From the NCBI RefSeq assembly GCF_004339015.1, contig NZ_SMFQ01000002.1, forward strand, positions 1,278,713-1,342,712: 64,000 bases of DNA, written 5' to 3'. A model generated the notes under the pieces. It saw nothing but the letters and a program-made list of their open reading frames with translations, was not told where the DNA came from and made no database searches. Positions 44,512-53,195 of this stretch are shown here, in pieces; position 1 is the first letter of the stretch; every line of letters begins with the position of its first letter. Origin of the DNA: Cocleimonas flava (GTDB lineage Bacteria; Pseudomonadota; Gammaproteobacteria; Thiotrichales; Thiotrichaceae). A program made the position numbers and the translations under genes.

Positions 44512-44880
44512 ATGCGAAAGACTTTTCGCGTACTGTCAATTGCCGTATCTGCATTGGCTCTAACAGGAGTACTGGGAATCGCACCTACAGCGATTGCTGA
44601 TGACAAGAGTGCTCTGGAGAAAGGCAAGAAACTAGCTTTTGGTATTAAGAAAGGAAATTGCTTAGCGTGCCATATGATGTCAGATGGAGACCAGCCAGGA
44701 AATATTGGTCCTCCCTTGATAGCGATGAAAGCACGTTTCCCTGATAAAGCAGTGCTTAAAGCGCAAATCTCGGATGCGCGTGCTAAAAACCCAAACACAA
44801 TCATGCCTCCTTTCGGCACTCATGGCATCCTAACGGAAAAAGAAATCGATTTAATTACCGACTTCGTACATAGCCTGTAA
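44512..44880 (+). CDS. soxX: SoxX, c-type cytochrome of thiosulfate oxidation
   Basis: 122 residues. Signal peptide MRKTFRVLSIAVSALALTGVLGIAPTAIA, then one haem site CLACH (about residue 50) and a Met ligand in NPNTIMPPFG. SoxX is the small subunit of the SoxXA complex that links thiosulfate to SoxY in the periplasm. Strong AGGAGG ribosome site. First gene of the sox operon, 87 bases before soxY. Confidence 0.95.
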   Translation: MRKTFRVLSIAVSALALTGVLGIAPTAIADDKSALEKGKKLAFGIKKGNCLACHMMSDGDQPGNIGPPLIAMKARFPDKAVLKAQISDARAKNPNTIMPPFGTHGILTEKEIDLITDFVHSL

Positions 44881-44967
44881 TAGATAGGCATGTAGACAAT
44901 CATTAGAGATCAGGTTTGTTTGGTAAAAACAAACTTTTAAACTTTAAACCTTATATGAGGAATTATA

Positions 44968-45435
44968 ATGAAACGTAGAAGCTTTTTGAAAAGCACATTA
45001 GTAGCAAGCGCTGCTGGTGTTGCGGTTACTTCTGGCATTCTTGGCTCAAGCAATGTATTCGCTGCTTCAGTTGTGGGTGCGGATTTAGCTAAAGCAAAGT
45101 CAGTAGATGAGATACTGACGATGTTGGGTGCAGCTGATGCTGCAGAATCTGACAAGATTAAAATTAAAGCCCCTGAAATTGCAGAGAATGGTGCGGTAGT
45201 GCCTGTTGGAATAACATCTGAAATTGAAGGCACAACAGAAATTATTTCTTTAACTGCGGCCAATCCCACACCATTTGCCGCTCGTTATATGATTGGCGAA
45301 GGAGCAGAGGCTGCTGTTAAGTCACGCTTTAAAATGGGTATGACAACAGATGTTATCGCTATTGTTAAAGCTGGTGATAAATTCTATACAGCAAAAACCA
45401 ACGTGAAAGTAACTAAAGGCGGCTGCGGAGGCTAA
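44968..45435 (+). CDS. soxY: SoxY, sulfur carrier protein
   Basis: 155 residues. Tat signal MKRRSFLKSTLVASAAGVAVTSGILGSS, and the C-terminal GGCGG swinging arm whose Cys carries sulfur intermediates during oxidation. Tight coupling to soxZ (four bases), as expected for the SoxYZ heterodimer exported as a unit. Confidence 0.97.
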   Translation: MKRRSFLKSTLVASAAGVAVTSGILGSSNVFAASVVGADLAKAKSVDEILTMLGAADAAESDKIKIKAPEIAENGAVVPVGITSEIEGTTEIISLTAANPTPFAARYMIGEGAEAAVKSRFKMGMTTDVIAIVKAGDKFYTAKTNVKVTKGGCGG

Positions 45436-45439
45436 TATC

Positions 45440-45760
45440 ATGGCAAAATCTACAATCAAACTACGTACAAAAGAAAAAGGTGGCAAGGTTCAGGTAAAGG
45501 CTTTGATTACGCACCCTATGGAAACTGGTCTTCGTAAAGATAAGAAGACAGGAGATAAAATCCCTGCTCACTACATCACTGAAGTAAAAGTTGAAGCTAA
45601 TGGCAAAACAGTTTTGACAGCAGATTGGAGTGGTTCGGTTTCTAAAAACCCTTTTATCTCATTCAATTACGCTGGTTCGAAAGGTGACAAGGTAAAACTT
45701 ACCTGGACAGACAATATGGGTAAAAGCGACTCTATAGAAAAAGAAGTCGGTAAAAAATAG
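45440..45760 (+). CDS. soxZ: SoxZ, carrier partner
   Basis: 106 residues, no signal peptide because it is carried out with SoxY. Family sequence MAKSTIKLRTKEKGGKVQVKALITHPMETGLRKDKKTGDKIPAHYITEVKVEANGKTVLTADWSGSVSKNPFISFNYAG. Ribosome site GGAGG lies in the end of soxY. Confidence 0.97.
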   Translation: MAKSTIKLRTKEKGGKVQVKALITHPMETGLRKDKKTGDKIPAHYITEVKVEANGKTVLTADWSGSVSKNPFISFNYAGSKGDKVKLTWTDNMGKSDSIEKEVGKK

Positions 45761-45838
45761 AAGAAAATAAATTGGATGTCTTGCTTTGCTTAACTTAACA
45801 AGAGTGAGACATTCTTATATTTAAGCTAGGAGGAAAAA

Positions 45839-46672
45839 ATGAAAAAACTGATTTCATCAGTGGCTTTGTTAATAATTGCTTTACCATTTGTAACAGTTCA
45901 GGCTTCAACGCCAGCTGAGGATACAGAAGCATTTAGAAGCTATTTTAAAAAAGCTGTACCGGATGTGAAATTTGAAGACTTTCAAAATGGTGTTTATGCA
46001 TTAGATGCAGACTCTCGTGAGCAATGGATAGAAATAGAAGAATTTCCTCCGTATGAACTTGCTATAGACAAAGGTACAGAACTCTGGGAAAAGCCGTTTA
46101 AAAATGGCAAGTCTTTCGCAAGTTGTTTTGGTGAAGACATCAGTGGTACTCGCGCAAAGTATCCTTATCATGATGAAGCTCAAGACACTATTGTTACTTT
46201 GGAAGGCGATATCAATAAATGTCTAACTGATAATGGTGAAAAACCTTATAAATGGAAAAAAGGCAACATTGCTGCAGTTTCTGCTTATATAGCCTACGAA
46301 GGTCGTGGCAAAAAGGTTGATGTGCACCCAAAAACAGATAAAGCAAAAGCCTGGTACGACAAAGGTAAGAAGTTTTTCTACGCTAAACGTGGTCAATTAA
46401 ATTTAGCCTGCGCTGACTGCCATGTATACAACTTCAACCGCAAGGTTCGTAGTGAATTATTGAGTCCGGCTTTAGGTCATCCAACACACTTCCCAGTATT
46501 TAGAACCAAGTGGGGAGAAATGGGTACTTTGCATCGTCGTTACGGTGGTTGTAATAAAAATATCAGAGCAAAGCCTTTCAAAGCTCAAAGTGATGAATAC
46601 AAGGCTTTGGAATACTTCCAGGCAGTTATGTCAAATGGTCTTGAACTAAACGGACCAGGCGCTAGAAAGTAA
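45839..46672 (+). CDS. soxA: SoxA, diheme-family cytochrome with a single haem motif
   Basis: 277 residues. Signal peptide to about residue 22. Only one haem site, CADCH at about residue 191-195; the first CxxCH of diheme SoxA is missing, with single Cys residues at about 96 and 128 that may form a disulfide. The active-site Cys that holds sulfur is GGCNKN near residue 238. With SoxX and SoxK it would form a monoheme SoxXAK-type complex. Strong AGGAGG ribosome site. Confidence 0.95.
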   Translation: MKKLISSVALLIIALPFVTVQASTPAEDTEAFRSYFKKAVPDVKFEDFQNGVYALDADSREQWIEIEEFPPYELAIDKGTELWEKPFKNGKSFASCFGEDISGTRAKYPYHDEAQDTIVTLEGDINKCLTDNGEKPYKWKKGNIAAVSAYIAYEGRGKKVDVHPKTDKAKAWYDKGKKFFYAKRGQLNLACADCHVYNFNRKVRSELLSPALGHPTHFPVFRTKWGEMGTLHRRYGGCNKNIRAKPFKAQSDEYKALEYFQAVMSNGLELNGPGARK

Positions 46673-46696
46673 ACCAAACTACTATTGGAGATATTT

Positions 46697-46981
46697 ATGA
46701 AATTTAAATTTTTATTAGCATCATTAGTACTAGGTTTGAGTTCAACAGCAATGGCTGGTGGAGCTCAGGATGCAATTGATGCAGCTAAAAAAGCACAAAA
46801 GGAAGCAGCCGCAGTGGGTATGGAATGGCGTGATATGGGTAAGACCATAAAGAAAGCCGAAGAAGCTGCGAAAGATGGTAAGGAAAAGAAAGCAATAAAG
46901 CTGGCGAATATTGTTGTAATGCAAAGCAAAGAATCGCTAAAGCAAGCTGAGTTAGCTAAGACAGCTGGTCCTCGTTTCTAG
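46697..46981 (+). CDS. soxK: SoxK, SoxXA-binding protein
   Basis: 94 residues from the ATG with GGAG upstream; an upstream TTG is less likely. Signal peptide MKFKFLLASLVLGLSSTAMAGG, then a helical Ala/Lys-rich protein (AQDAIDAAKKAQKEAAAVGMEWRDMGKTIKKAEEAAKDGKEKKAIKLANIVVMQSKESLKQAELAK) typical of the SAXB/SoxK family. It binds SoxXA in organisms where SoxA has one haem, in agreement with the preceding gene. A terminator follows at once. Confidence 0.85.
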   Translation: MKFKFLLASLVLGLSSTAMAGGAQDAIDAAKKAQKEAAAVGMEWRDMGKTIKKAEEAAKDGKEKKAIKLANIVVMQSKESLKQAELAKTAGPRF

Positions 46982-47007
46982 GCTTTCGGCTTTAAAACAC
47001 AAGAAAG

Positions 47008-47029
47008 CCGAGTTTATCTCGGTTTTTTT
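47008..47029 (+). terminator. Terminator of the sox operon
   Basis: Stem CCGAG / CTCGG with a TTTAT loop and a seven-T run, 27 bases after the soxK stop. Confidence 0.88.
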
Positions 47030-47080
47030 GTGTCTTCATTTTAACCGCATCCTCATAATTCAAATTTTAGTCACTCCCTG

Positions 47081-48250
47081 ATGATCTTATTAATTAGAAA
47101 ATCTATCTGCTGTTTATTTGCATTGCTGTTGTTTTTATTTCCACTAACCACAGCTGCCGATGTGGTTAAACCTGCTCTGATTGAAATAGTGGTTAATGAG
47201 AAAGGGCAGGTAAATATAGAAATACGTGCCAGTATTGAAGCTTTGTTAACGGGTATAGATGGTCGTTACAAAAATACTCAAGATGCGCCAAATGCAGATG
47301 AATACGATGTTTTACGTAAAATGGAGTCTGGTGAATTACTCGCTGAATTTGAGGGTTTTAAAACACCATTCTTAGAAAAGCTTTCGTTGTTAGATGACAA
47401 ACAACGTAAAGTTAGTTTGAATATTAAAAATGTAAAGATTCCAGAACCCGGTTATACCAAAGTACCACGTATTAGTCTTATTGAGCTATCAGGCGTTTTA
47501 AGCAGTTCTGCTAATTCTTTAACGTGGTATTACCCTGCATCGTTTGGCGACAATGCAGTTCGTTTAAAGCAGGTAAACGAAGCAAAACAAGAATATCACT
47601 GGTCACAATGGCAATGGCTAAAAAATGATAAGCCTAGTGAAGCCATGTCATTAACGGAGATAGTTGCAGAGAAACCGCTTTATCAAACGATATTCTCATA
47701 TATTGTTATAGGGTTTGAGCATATTCTCCCTAAAGGTTTGGATCATATTCTTTTTATTTTGGGATTGTTCCTTTTTGGAACTGCATTCAAACCACTTGTA
47801 TTGCAAATCACAATGTTTACGTTAGCGCATACATTGACTTTAGGCTTGGCAATGAATGGCGTGATAAACCTGTCCGCCAATATTGTTGAGCCTCTAATTG
47901 CTTTATCCATTGCCTATGTAGGCATAGAAAATGTCTTCGCTAAACGTCTGAATAACAGTCGACTGGTGTTAGTCTTTTTATTTGGTTTATTGCATGGTCT
48001 TGGGTTTGCTAGTGTATTATCTGATTTTGGCATGCCAGAAAATGCTTTTGTAACAGCACTAATTAGTTTCAATATTGGTGTGGAAATTGGGCAGCTAACC
48101 ATTATCCTGGCGGCATTTTTGTTGATTGGCTTGTGGTTTAGTAAAAAACGTTGGTATAAGTCTTTAATTACGACACCTGCTTCGTTAGCCATTGCAGTTG
48201 TTGCTTTTTATTGGTTTATAGAAAGATTGGACTTGAATTATTTTATTTAG
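47081..48250 (+). CDS. HupE/UreJ-family membrane protein
   Basis: 389 residues. Signal-like N-terminus (SICCLFALLLFLFPLTTA), a periplasmic domain of about 170 residues, then about seven membrane helices with IVIGFEHILPKGLDHILFILGLFLFGTAFKPLVLQITMFTLAHTLTLGLA and GLLHGLGFASVLSDFG, the HupE/UreJ_2 pattern with His residues in the membrane. Relatives carry metals such as nickel. It has no hydrogenase or urease neighbour here, so its metal and role are open. Confidence 0.85.
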   Translation: MILLIRKSICCLFALLLFLFPLTTAADVVKPALIEIVVNEKGQVNIEIRASIEALLTGIDGRYKNTQDAPNADEYDVLRKMESGELLAEFEGFKTPFLEKLSLLDDKQRKVSLNIKNVKIPEPGYTKVPRISLIELSGVLSSSANSLTWYYPASFGDNAVRLKQVNEAKQEYHWSQWQWLKNDKPSEAMSLTEIVAEKPLYQTIFSYIVIGFEHILPKGLDHILFILGLFLFGTAFKPLVLQITMFTLAHTLTLGLAMNGVINLSANIVEPLIALSIAYVGIENVFAKRLNNSRLVLVFLFGLLHGLGFASVLSDFGMPENAFVTALISFNIGVEIGQLTIILAAFLLIGLWFSKKRWYKSLITTPASLAIAVVAFYWFIERLDLNYFI

Positions 48251-48336
48251 ACCTGATAATCAGGTTTTACACTGTTAGTTAAGGCAATGTTGTAAACAGC
48301 ATTGGCTAACTAAAGAATAACGCTGGAGAAGCAAAA

Positions 48337-48657
48337 GTGAGTATTGTAAGCCTGAGTGATGATTCATTCGAACAAGATGTTTTAAAAAGTAGCACCCCCG
48401 TTTTAGTTGATTACTGGGCTGAGTGGTGTGGTCCTTGTAAGTCTGTAGCGCCAATTCTTGAAGAGTTAGCGGCAGAATACGAAGGTAAAGTAACTATCGC
48501 TAAGTTAAATATTGATGATAACGGTGATACCCCGCCTAAATACGGCATTCGTGGTATTCCAACACTAATGCTATTCAAAGATGGTGAAGTAGCAGCGACA
48601 AAAGTTGGCGCATTAAACAAATCACAACTAACAGCATTTTTAGATCAGAATATCTAA
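48337..48657 (+). CDS. trxA: Thioredoxin
   Basis: 106 residues with the active site WCGPCK in [62 protein letters not shown], the cis-Pro loop in RGIPTL. GTG start with GGAG about nine bases upstream. Cytosolic disulfide reductase. Position before rho is the common proteobacterial order. Confidence 0.97.
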   Translation: MSIVSLSDDSFEQDVLKSSTPVLVDYWAEWCGPCKSVAPILEELAAEYEGKVTIAKLNIDDNGDTPPKYGIRGIPTLMLFKDGEVAATKVGALNKSQLTAFLDQNI

Positions 48658-48670
48658 ATAGTTTTTTCAT

Positions 48671-48706
48671 AGTCCAGCTTATCTCTTAAAGCTGGACTAA
48701 TATTTT
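48671..48706 (+). terminator. Terminator of trxA
   Basis: Perfect 10-base stem AGTCCAGCTT / AAGCTGGACT with an ATCTCTTA loop, then AATATTTTTT. The remaining 285 bases to rho hold an AT-rich leader with a small hairpin (TATGGC / GCCATA at 48874-48888). Confidence 0.85.
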
Positions 48707-48991
48707 TTCACGTGATACCTTTGTATCAGTTGTTCGAAACTGTACTCCTTGTTTTGCCATTTCAGGCTAAAAATACAAGCATATTTTATAAATCAAACAC
48801 TTAATAATAGACTTATTATTTTATTTTTCTAAAATTTCATATCGAAAAAAATTCTTTCATTCAATAACCTTGATATGGCAAAGCCATAGAATTTAATCAA
48901 TCGATATTGTGTACTTAAACGAAAAACTTCACTAAATCTAAAACAACTATTCTTTATCTAAACCTATTCTAAATTATCTTATATCTCACCT

Positions 48992-50248
48992 ATGAACCTT
49001 ACTGAATTAAAACAAAAAACACCTCCTGAAATCCTAGCAATTGCCAAAGAAAAAGGCGTTGATGGAATGTCTCGTGCTCGTAAACAAGATGTAATCTTTG
49101 CCATTTTGAAAGCTGTTGCTAAAGAAGGCGATGATATTTACGGAGATGGTGTCTTAGAAATATTACAGGATGGCTTTGGGTTTTTAAGATCTAGCGACAG
49201 TAACTACGTTGCGGGCGCGGATGATATTTATGTGTCTCCAAGTCAGATACGCCGTTTTGGTTTAAGAACAGGTGATACCGTAGCGGGTAAGATACGTACA
49301 CCTAAAGATAACGAGCGTTATTTCGCACTGCTTAAAGTAGATACAATCAATACTGAGCCACCAGAAAACGCACGTAACAAATTATTATTTGAAAACCTGA
49401 CACCACTTCATCCTGATGAAAGAATGCGTATGGAACGTGGTAACGGTAGTACCGAAGATATTACTGCTCGAGTTATCGATATTGTTGCACCGATTGGTAA
49501 AGGTCAACGTGGTTTAATCATTGCTCCGCCAAAAGCGGGTAAAACAATGATGCTACAAAATATTGCACAAAGCATTGCAACAAATCAGCCTGATGCTCAC
49601 TTAATTGTTCTTCTTATTGATGAGCGTCCGGAAGAAGTGACGGAGATGTCTCGCATGGTTCAGGGTGAGGTTGTTTCATCAACATTCGATGAGCCAGCAA
49701 CACGCCACGTACAAGTAGCGGAAATGGTTATTGAAAAAGCAAAACGCCTTGTTGAGCATAAGAAAGACGTAATCATCTTATTAGATTCGATTACTCGTTT
49801 GGCTCGTGCTTACAACACCGTAGTGCCTTCATCAGGTAAAGTATTAACCGGTGGTGTGGATGCGAATGCATTACATCGTCCTAAGCGTTTCTTTGGTGCA
49901 GCACGTAATCTTGAAGAAGGCGGTAGCTTAACGATTCTTGCTACTGCACTGATAGATACTGGTTCTAAAATGGACGAAGTTATCTATGAAGAATTTAAAG
50001 GTACAGGTAACTCAGAATTACATCTTGATCGTAAGATTTCTGAGAAACGTGTTTATCCTGCAATCAATGTCAATCGTTCTGGTACTCGTCGTGAAGAGTT
50101 GCTGGTTGGTGAAGACGAGCTTCAGAGTCTTTGGATTTTGCGTAAATTCCTTCATCCAATGGAAGAAGTGGAAGCAATGGAATTCTTGTTTGATAAGTTG
50201 CAAAAAACTAAAACAAATGAAGAATTTTTCAATAATATGAAGGGCTAA
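48992..50248 (+). CDS. rho: Transcription termination factor Rho
   Basis: 418 residues. RNA-binding domain [40 protein letters not shown] and [46 protein letters not shown], then the ATPase with Walker [10 protein letters not shown], Walker [17 protein letters not shown] and [11 protein letters not shown]. It ends many transcripts by ATP-driven RNA release. Terminator follows. Confidence 0.98.
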   Translation: MNLTELKQKTPPEILAIAKEKGVDGMSRARKQDVIFAILKAVAKEGDDIYGDGVLEILQDGFGFLRSSDSNYVAGADDIYVSPSQIRRFGLRTGDTVAGKIRTPKDNERYFALLKVDTINTEPPENARNKLLFENLTPLHPDERMRMERGNGSTEDITARVIDIVAPIGKGQRGLIIAPPKAGKTMMLQNIAQSIATNQPDAHLIVLLIDERPEEVTEMSRMVQGEVVSSTFDEPATRHVQVAEMVIEKAKRLVEHKKDVIILLDSITRLARAYNTVVPSSGKVLTGGVDANALHRPKRFFGAARNLEEGGSLTILATALIDTGSKMDEVIYEEFKGTGNSELHLDRKISEKRVYPAINVNRSGTRREELLVGEDELQSLWILRKFLHPMEEVEAMEFLFDKLQKTKTNEEFFNNMKG

Positions 50249-50271
50249 TAGTAATACTAGCCTTTCTATGA

Positions 50272-50305
50272 GCCTCTAGGGACATTGTCGCTAGGGGCTT
50301 TTTTA
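50272..50305 (+). terminator. Terminator of rho
   Basis: Stem GCCTCTA / TAGGGGC with a GGGACATTGTCGC loop and a TTTTTT run. Confidence 0.85.
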
Positions 50306-50403
50306 TTGCCGTTTGTATTTTCGATTATTTTCACTACAATGGCTATAACTTGTCCTTTTTGATGTGGGCATTATTCTGATGAATTAGTAATTGGAGAAAT
50401 TAC

Positions 50404-50610
50404 ATGACGGCTGAATTAGAACTTCGTTGGTTAAAGACAGACAGTGTTAGAGGAGCCGCAAAACGCTTCGCTAAATTCTGTAAAGAAGATGTAAAAGAGC
50501 AGTCAGAAAAAGAAGATTTCGATATGGATAAGTATGAAGATGCCGTTAAGCTCGTACTTCAAAAATTGGATGATTCTATTTCAGTAGAGGAATTATTCCA
50601 TGCTGATTAA
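50404..50610 (+). CDS. Small acidic protein coupled to an SbcC-like ATPase
   Basis: 68 residues: MTAELELRWLKTDSVRGAAKRFAKFCKEDVKEQSEKEDFDMDKYEDAVKLVLQKLDDSISVEELFHAD, helical, with a basic then acidic part. Its end overlaps the next gene by 11 bases, so the two are translated together and probably act as a pair. No recognised family; no nuclease motif. It takes the place that an SbcD/YhaO nuclease has in related loci. Confidence 0.7.
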   Translation: MTAELELRWLKTDSVRGAAKRFAKFCKEDVKEQSEKEDFDMDKYEDAVKLVLQKLDDSISVEELFHAD

Positions 50611-52480
50611 ATCTCTTATTGCTACAAACTTTCGCAAATACCATAAACTCGAAGTCACCGATATTCCTGAATCCGGCGTAATTACCGTCGCTGGTTCTAA
50701 CGAATCTGGAAAAACCAGCATAGGCGAAGCAATCTGTTTTGCCCTTTTTGGCAGAACATTTTTTCTCGATGAAAAAAATCTGGGCAAGCTTGTTTCTTGG
50801 GGATCCGATGATTCTGATGTCACGATAAACTTTATCGCTGGTGATGATGATACTTACGAATTGAGCCGCAGTGTTGATCGTAAAGGTGTATCTAAGGCAA
50901 CTTTACAGAAAATAAATGATAGCGAAGAAAATTATAAAATTGATGGTATAGAAGAGGTTGCAGAAGCGCTCCCTAAAATACTAGGCTTTGATTACGATGC
51001 GTTTGCTAATTCGTTTTACCTCGCTCAAAGAGAACTAACCTCTCCAGACCCGCAAAGCAGCACCATCAAGCAAATGGCAGGTATCGGTGCTTATGCCCAG
51101 ATAACCGATGATTTTGAAAAATCCAATATTCAAAACGCAGAGGCTATCAATGAGTTAATGCCTCAGGTAGAAACTACTCAGGCAGAGTTGGATGTTATTC
51201 AACTCGATGAAACCTGGTTACCAGAACTAATTGATGCAGAAGAAACGCTTGGTAATGAGCAGTCTGATAGAGAAAAATTAGTTGGCCATTTGAATGAAAA
51301 CGGTGAGCTTTACTCAAACAATTACGGTGCTTTTCATAGCGCAAGAAAAGCCTATGGGACCTTTTCATTTTTAGGTAAATTACTATTCCCAATCGCCTTT
51401 ATTCTGTGGGTGCTGTGGGTTTTAAATACTTACTTTAAAGACTCTTTAATGGAGTTTTTGTCCTCTTCGATGACTGAAGAAAATGTCTCACTGTATAACG
51501 GTCTCGCTGATAGTTGGCTGCTGCCGGGCGCTATAGTTGCTTTGGTTGGTTACTTAATAACGATGCTTGTACGTAAGAACTCTCAGGCAACGATGAAAAG
51601 GCTGGATGAAGAGGCAGAAGGCTTCGCTGGTGCCTTACAAAAAGGCCATAGATATGTGACAACACTGGTTGAAACATTACTGCCTGAGCGTGTAGTGCAA
51701 ATGTTGCATGAAAGAAAAGAAGCGCCATCTACGTTGCAAATTCTCCCTCCCAGAGAGCAGTTTAATAACCTTTCGCAGTTAGCGGAAGGTACTACTGGCT
51801 ACAAAGCCGATACTGAAGAGATCACCGCGGCTGTAACAAGATTAACGGATTCGCTAAAGAAGCAGGATGGCGAAATAGAAGATCTGGGTAAAGAATTACT
51901 GGTCGATATAGCGACTGAAAAAGAACGTTCAGACAAAGCTGGAAACTTACGTTCAACCTTACAAGGTCTAAATAAAGTTGTAGATAAGTGTAAATACAGT
52001 ATTGATGTGCAAAATATTTCAATCGGATTGATGCAGCGAGCAGCTAAAGATTCAGTCGAGCTTTTCAATCAGAATATCTCAGACATATCGGCAAATACTT
52101 TGCCTAAATTTACGGAAGGCCGTTATAGCGAAGTTAGAATTGCTGAAGACTTTAGTGTGCAAATCTACTCTGACGAAAAGAAAGACTATATGGATTTTGA
52201 TGAGATATCGTCAGGCACTCAACGTCAGGTGATGTTGGCATTAAGAATGGCAATGTCAGAAGAATTAGCGAAAAACTCAGGTAATGAAAAACAGTTTATT
52301 TTCCTTGATGAGCCGTTTGCCTTCTTCGATCAATTAAGAACAAACGCAACCATGCGTGCGCTCCCTGATGTTAGTAACGTGATTAATCAAGTATGGATTT
52401 CTGCTCAGGAATTCCCGCAGGATGTCGAGGTGGCGAAAGCTATTGTATGTCCACTGGATGGAACAGAGCTTGTAGTCTAG
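50600..52480 (+). CDS. Membrane-anchored SbcC/Rad50-like (YhaN-like) ATPase
   Basis: 626 residues. N-terminal MLIKSLIATNFRKYHKLEV with Walker A GSNESGKTS (32-40), Q-loop LAQRE (141-145), signature SSGTQRQ (537-543) and Walker B FIFLDEP (566-572), the head of an SMC/Rad50 ATPase. Between them lie two membrane helices (about 258-279 and 306-324) instead of the long coiled coil and zinc hook. Related to YhaN-type DNA-repair ATPases. A bound nuclease is not encoded next to it. Inferred role: DNA or nucleic-acid handling at the inner membrane. Confidence 0.78.
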   Translation: MLIKSLIATNFRKYHKLEVTDIPESGVITVAGSNESGKTSIGEAICFALFGRTFFLDEKNLGKLVSWGSDDSDVTINFIAGDDDTYELSRSVDRKGVSKATLQKINDSEENYKIDGIEEVAEALPKILGFDYDAFANSFYLAQRELTSPDPQSSTIKQMAGIGAYAQITDDFEKSNIQNAEAINELMPQVETTQAELDVIQLDETWLPELIDAEETLGNEQSDREKLVGHLNENGELYSNNYGAFHSARKAYGTFSFLGKLLFPIAFILWVLWVLNTYFKDSLMEFLSSSMTEENVSLYNGLADSWLLPGAIVALVGYLITMLVRKNSQATMKRLDEEAEGFAGALQKGHRYVTTLVETLLPERVVQMLHERKEAPSTLQILPPREQFNNLSQLAEGTTGYKADTEEITAAVTRLTDSLKKQDGEIEDLGKELLVDIATEKERSDKAGNLRSTLQGLNKVVDKCKYSIDVQNISIGLMQRAAKDSVELFNQNISDISANTLPKFTEGRYSEVRIAEDFSVQIYSDEKKDYMDFDEISSGTQRQVMLALRMAMSEELAKNSGNEKQFIFLDEPFAFFDQLRTNATMRALPDVSNVINQVWISAQEFPQDVEVAKAIVCPLDGTELVV

Positions 52481-52505
52481 TTACAGGCTAGTCGATCATT
52501 TCAAT

Positions 52506-52536
52506 AAAAATCCCCCTCAAAGTAGGGGGGTGGCTT
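52506..52536 (+). repeat. G6 repeat, exact core
   Basis: A run, TCCCCCTC, exact AAGTAGGGGGGTG at 52520-52532, then GCTTAA. In the convergent gap of the ATPase and DUF4124 genes. Confidence 0.88.
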
Positions 52537-52546
52537 AAGAGTTTAG

Positions 52547-53041
52547 TTATTCACTGAATGTTTTGGTATCACAGTGCTTAAACAGTAAATTCTTATATTT
52601 CTTTCGATTTTTTTCTAATTTTTTATATTCGGAATTAGTATAACCACTTCTCATTTTCTCTGAGTAGTCATCCAGTTTTTCTTTGTAACGTTGGCAGCGA
52701 CTTAAGCTGTGTTTCCCTTTTCCATGTTTTTTACTACTACGTTTTTTCTTTTTTATCGAATTCTGATTCTCGTAGACAATGGTTTGAGTGTGATTGATTT
52801 GCGTCGAGTTATTGTAATGAGTAACATTATGGTTGCTAGTATTACTAGCGCTTGGTGCTATCGCTTCAATCGTTTGTGTCTTGTATTGACTGGCTTTAGC
52901 AGGGCGTTTATCAGTAAATACCGTTGTGCCATCTTTGGATTGAAATGAATAGACTTCTTTTTTATTGACGCTATCAGCATAGTTCGGGCTAGATAGTAGA
53001 AGAGCCATGAAACCTATTAGGTAATTATTTTTTATTATCAT
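52547..53041 (-). CDS. DUF4124-type secreted protein
   Basis: 164 residues. Signal peptide to about residue 22, then VYSFQSKDGTTVFTDKRPAKASQYKTQTIEAIAP, the DUF4124 pattern, an Asn/Thr linker, and a Lys/Arg-rich C-terminus (KKKKRSSKKHGKGKHSLSRCQRYKEKLDDYSEKMRSGYTNSEYKKLEKNRKKYKNLLFKHC). It may bind nucleic acid or peptidoglycan through its basic part; function unknown. Confidence 0.75.
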   Translation of the reverse strand: MIIKNNYLIGFMALLLSSPNYADSVNKKEVYSFQSKDGTTVFTDKRPAKASQYKTQTIEAIAPSASNTSNHNVTHYNNSTQINHTQTIVYENQNSIKKKKRSSKKHGKGKHSLSRCQRYKEKLDDYSEKMRSGYTNSEYKKLEKNRKKYKNLLFKHCDTKTFSE

Positions 53042-53122
53042 TGTTTATTAGTTTTTATTTGATGTGCAAATTTTAGCGAAGTGAGCCGTTGCTATCAAAT
53101 GGATCAGATAAATGGGAACTCT

Positions 53123-53152
53123 AAAAAAACGCCTCAAAGTAGGGGGGTGGCA
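53123..53152 (+). repeat. G6 repeat, exact core
   Basis: A run, CGCCTC, exact AAGTAGGGGGGTG at 53137-53149, then GCAATG. It lies after the 3' end of the MocR gene and before the DUF4124 start, both on the minus strand. Confidence 0.88.
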
Positions 53153-53195
53153 ATGATTATCTATTGTTATTCTTAAAAGTCAGTTTTTACTGATA

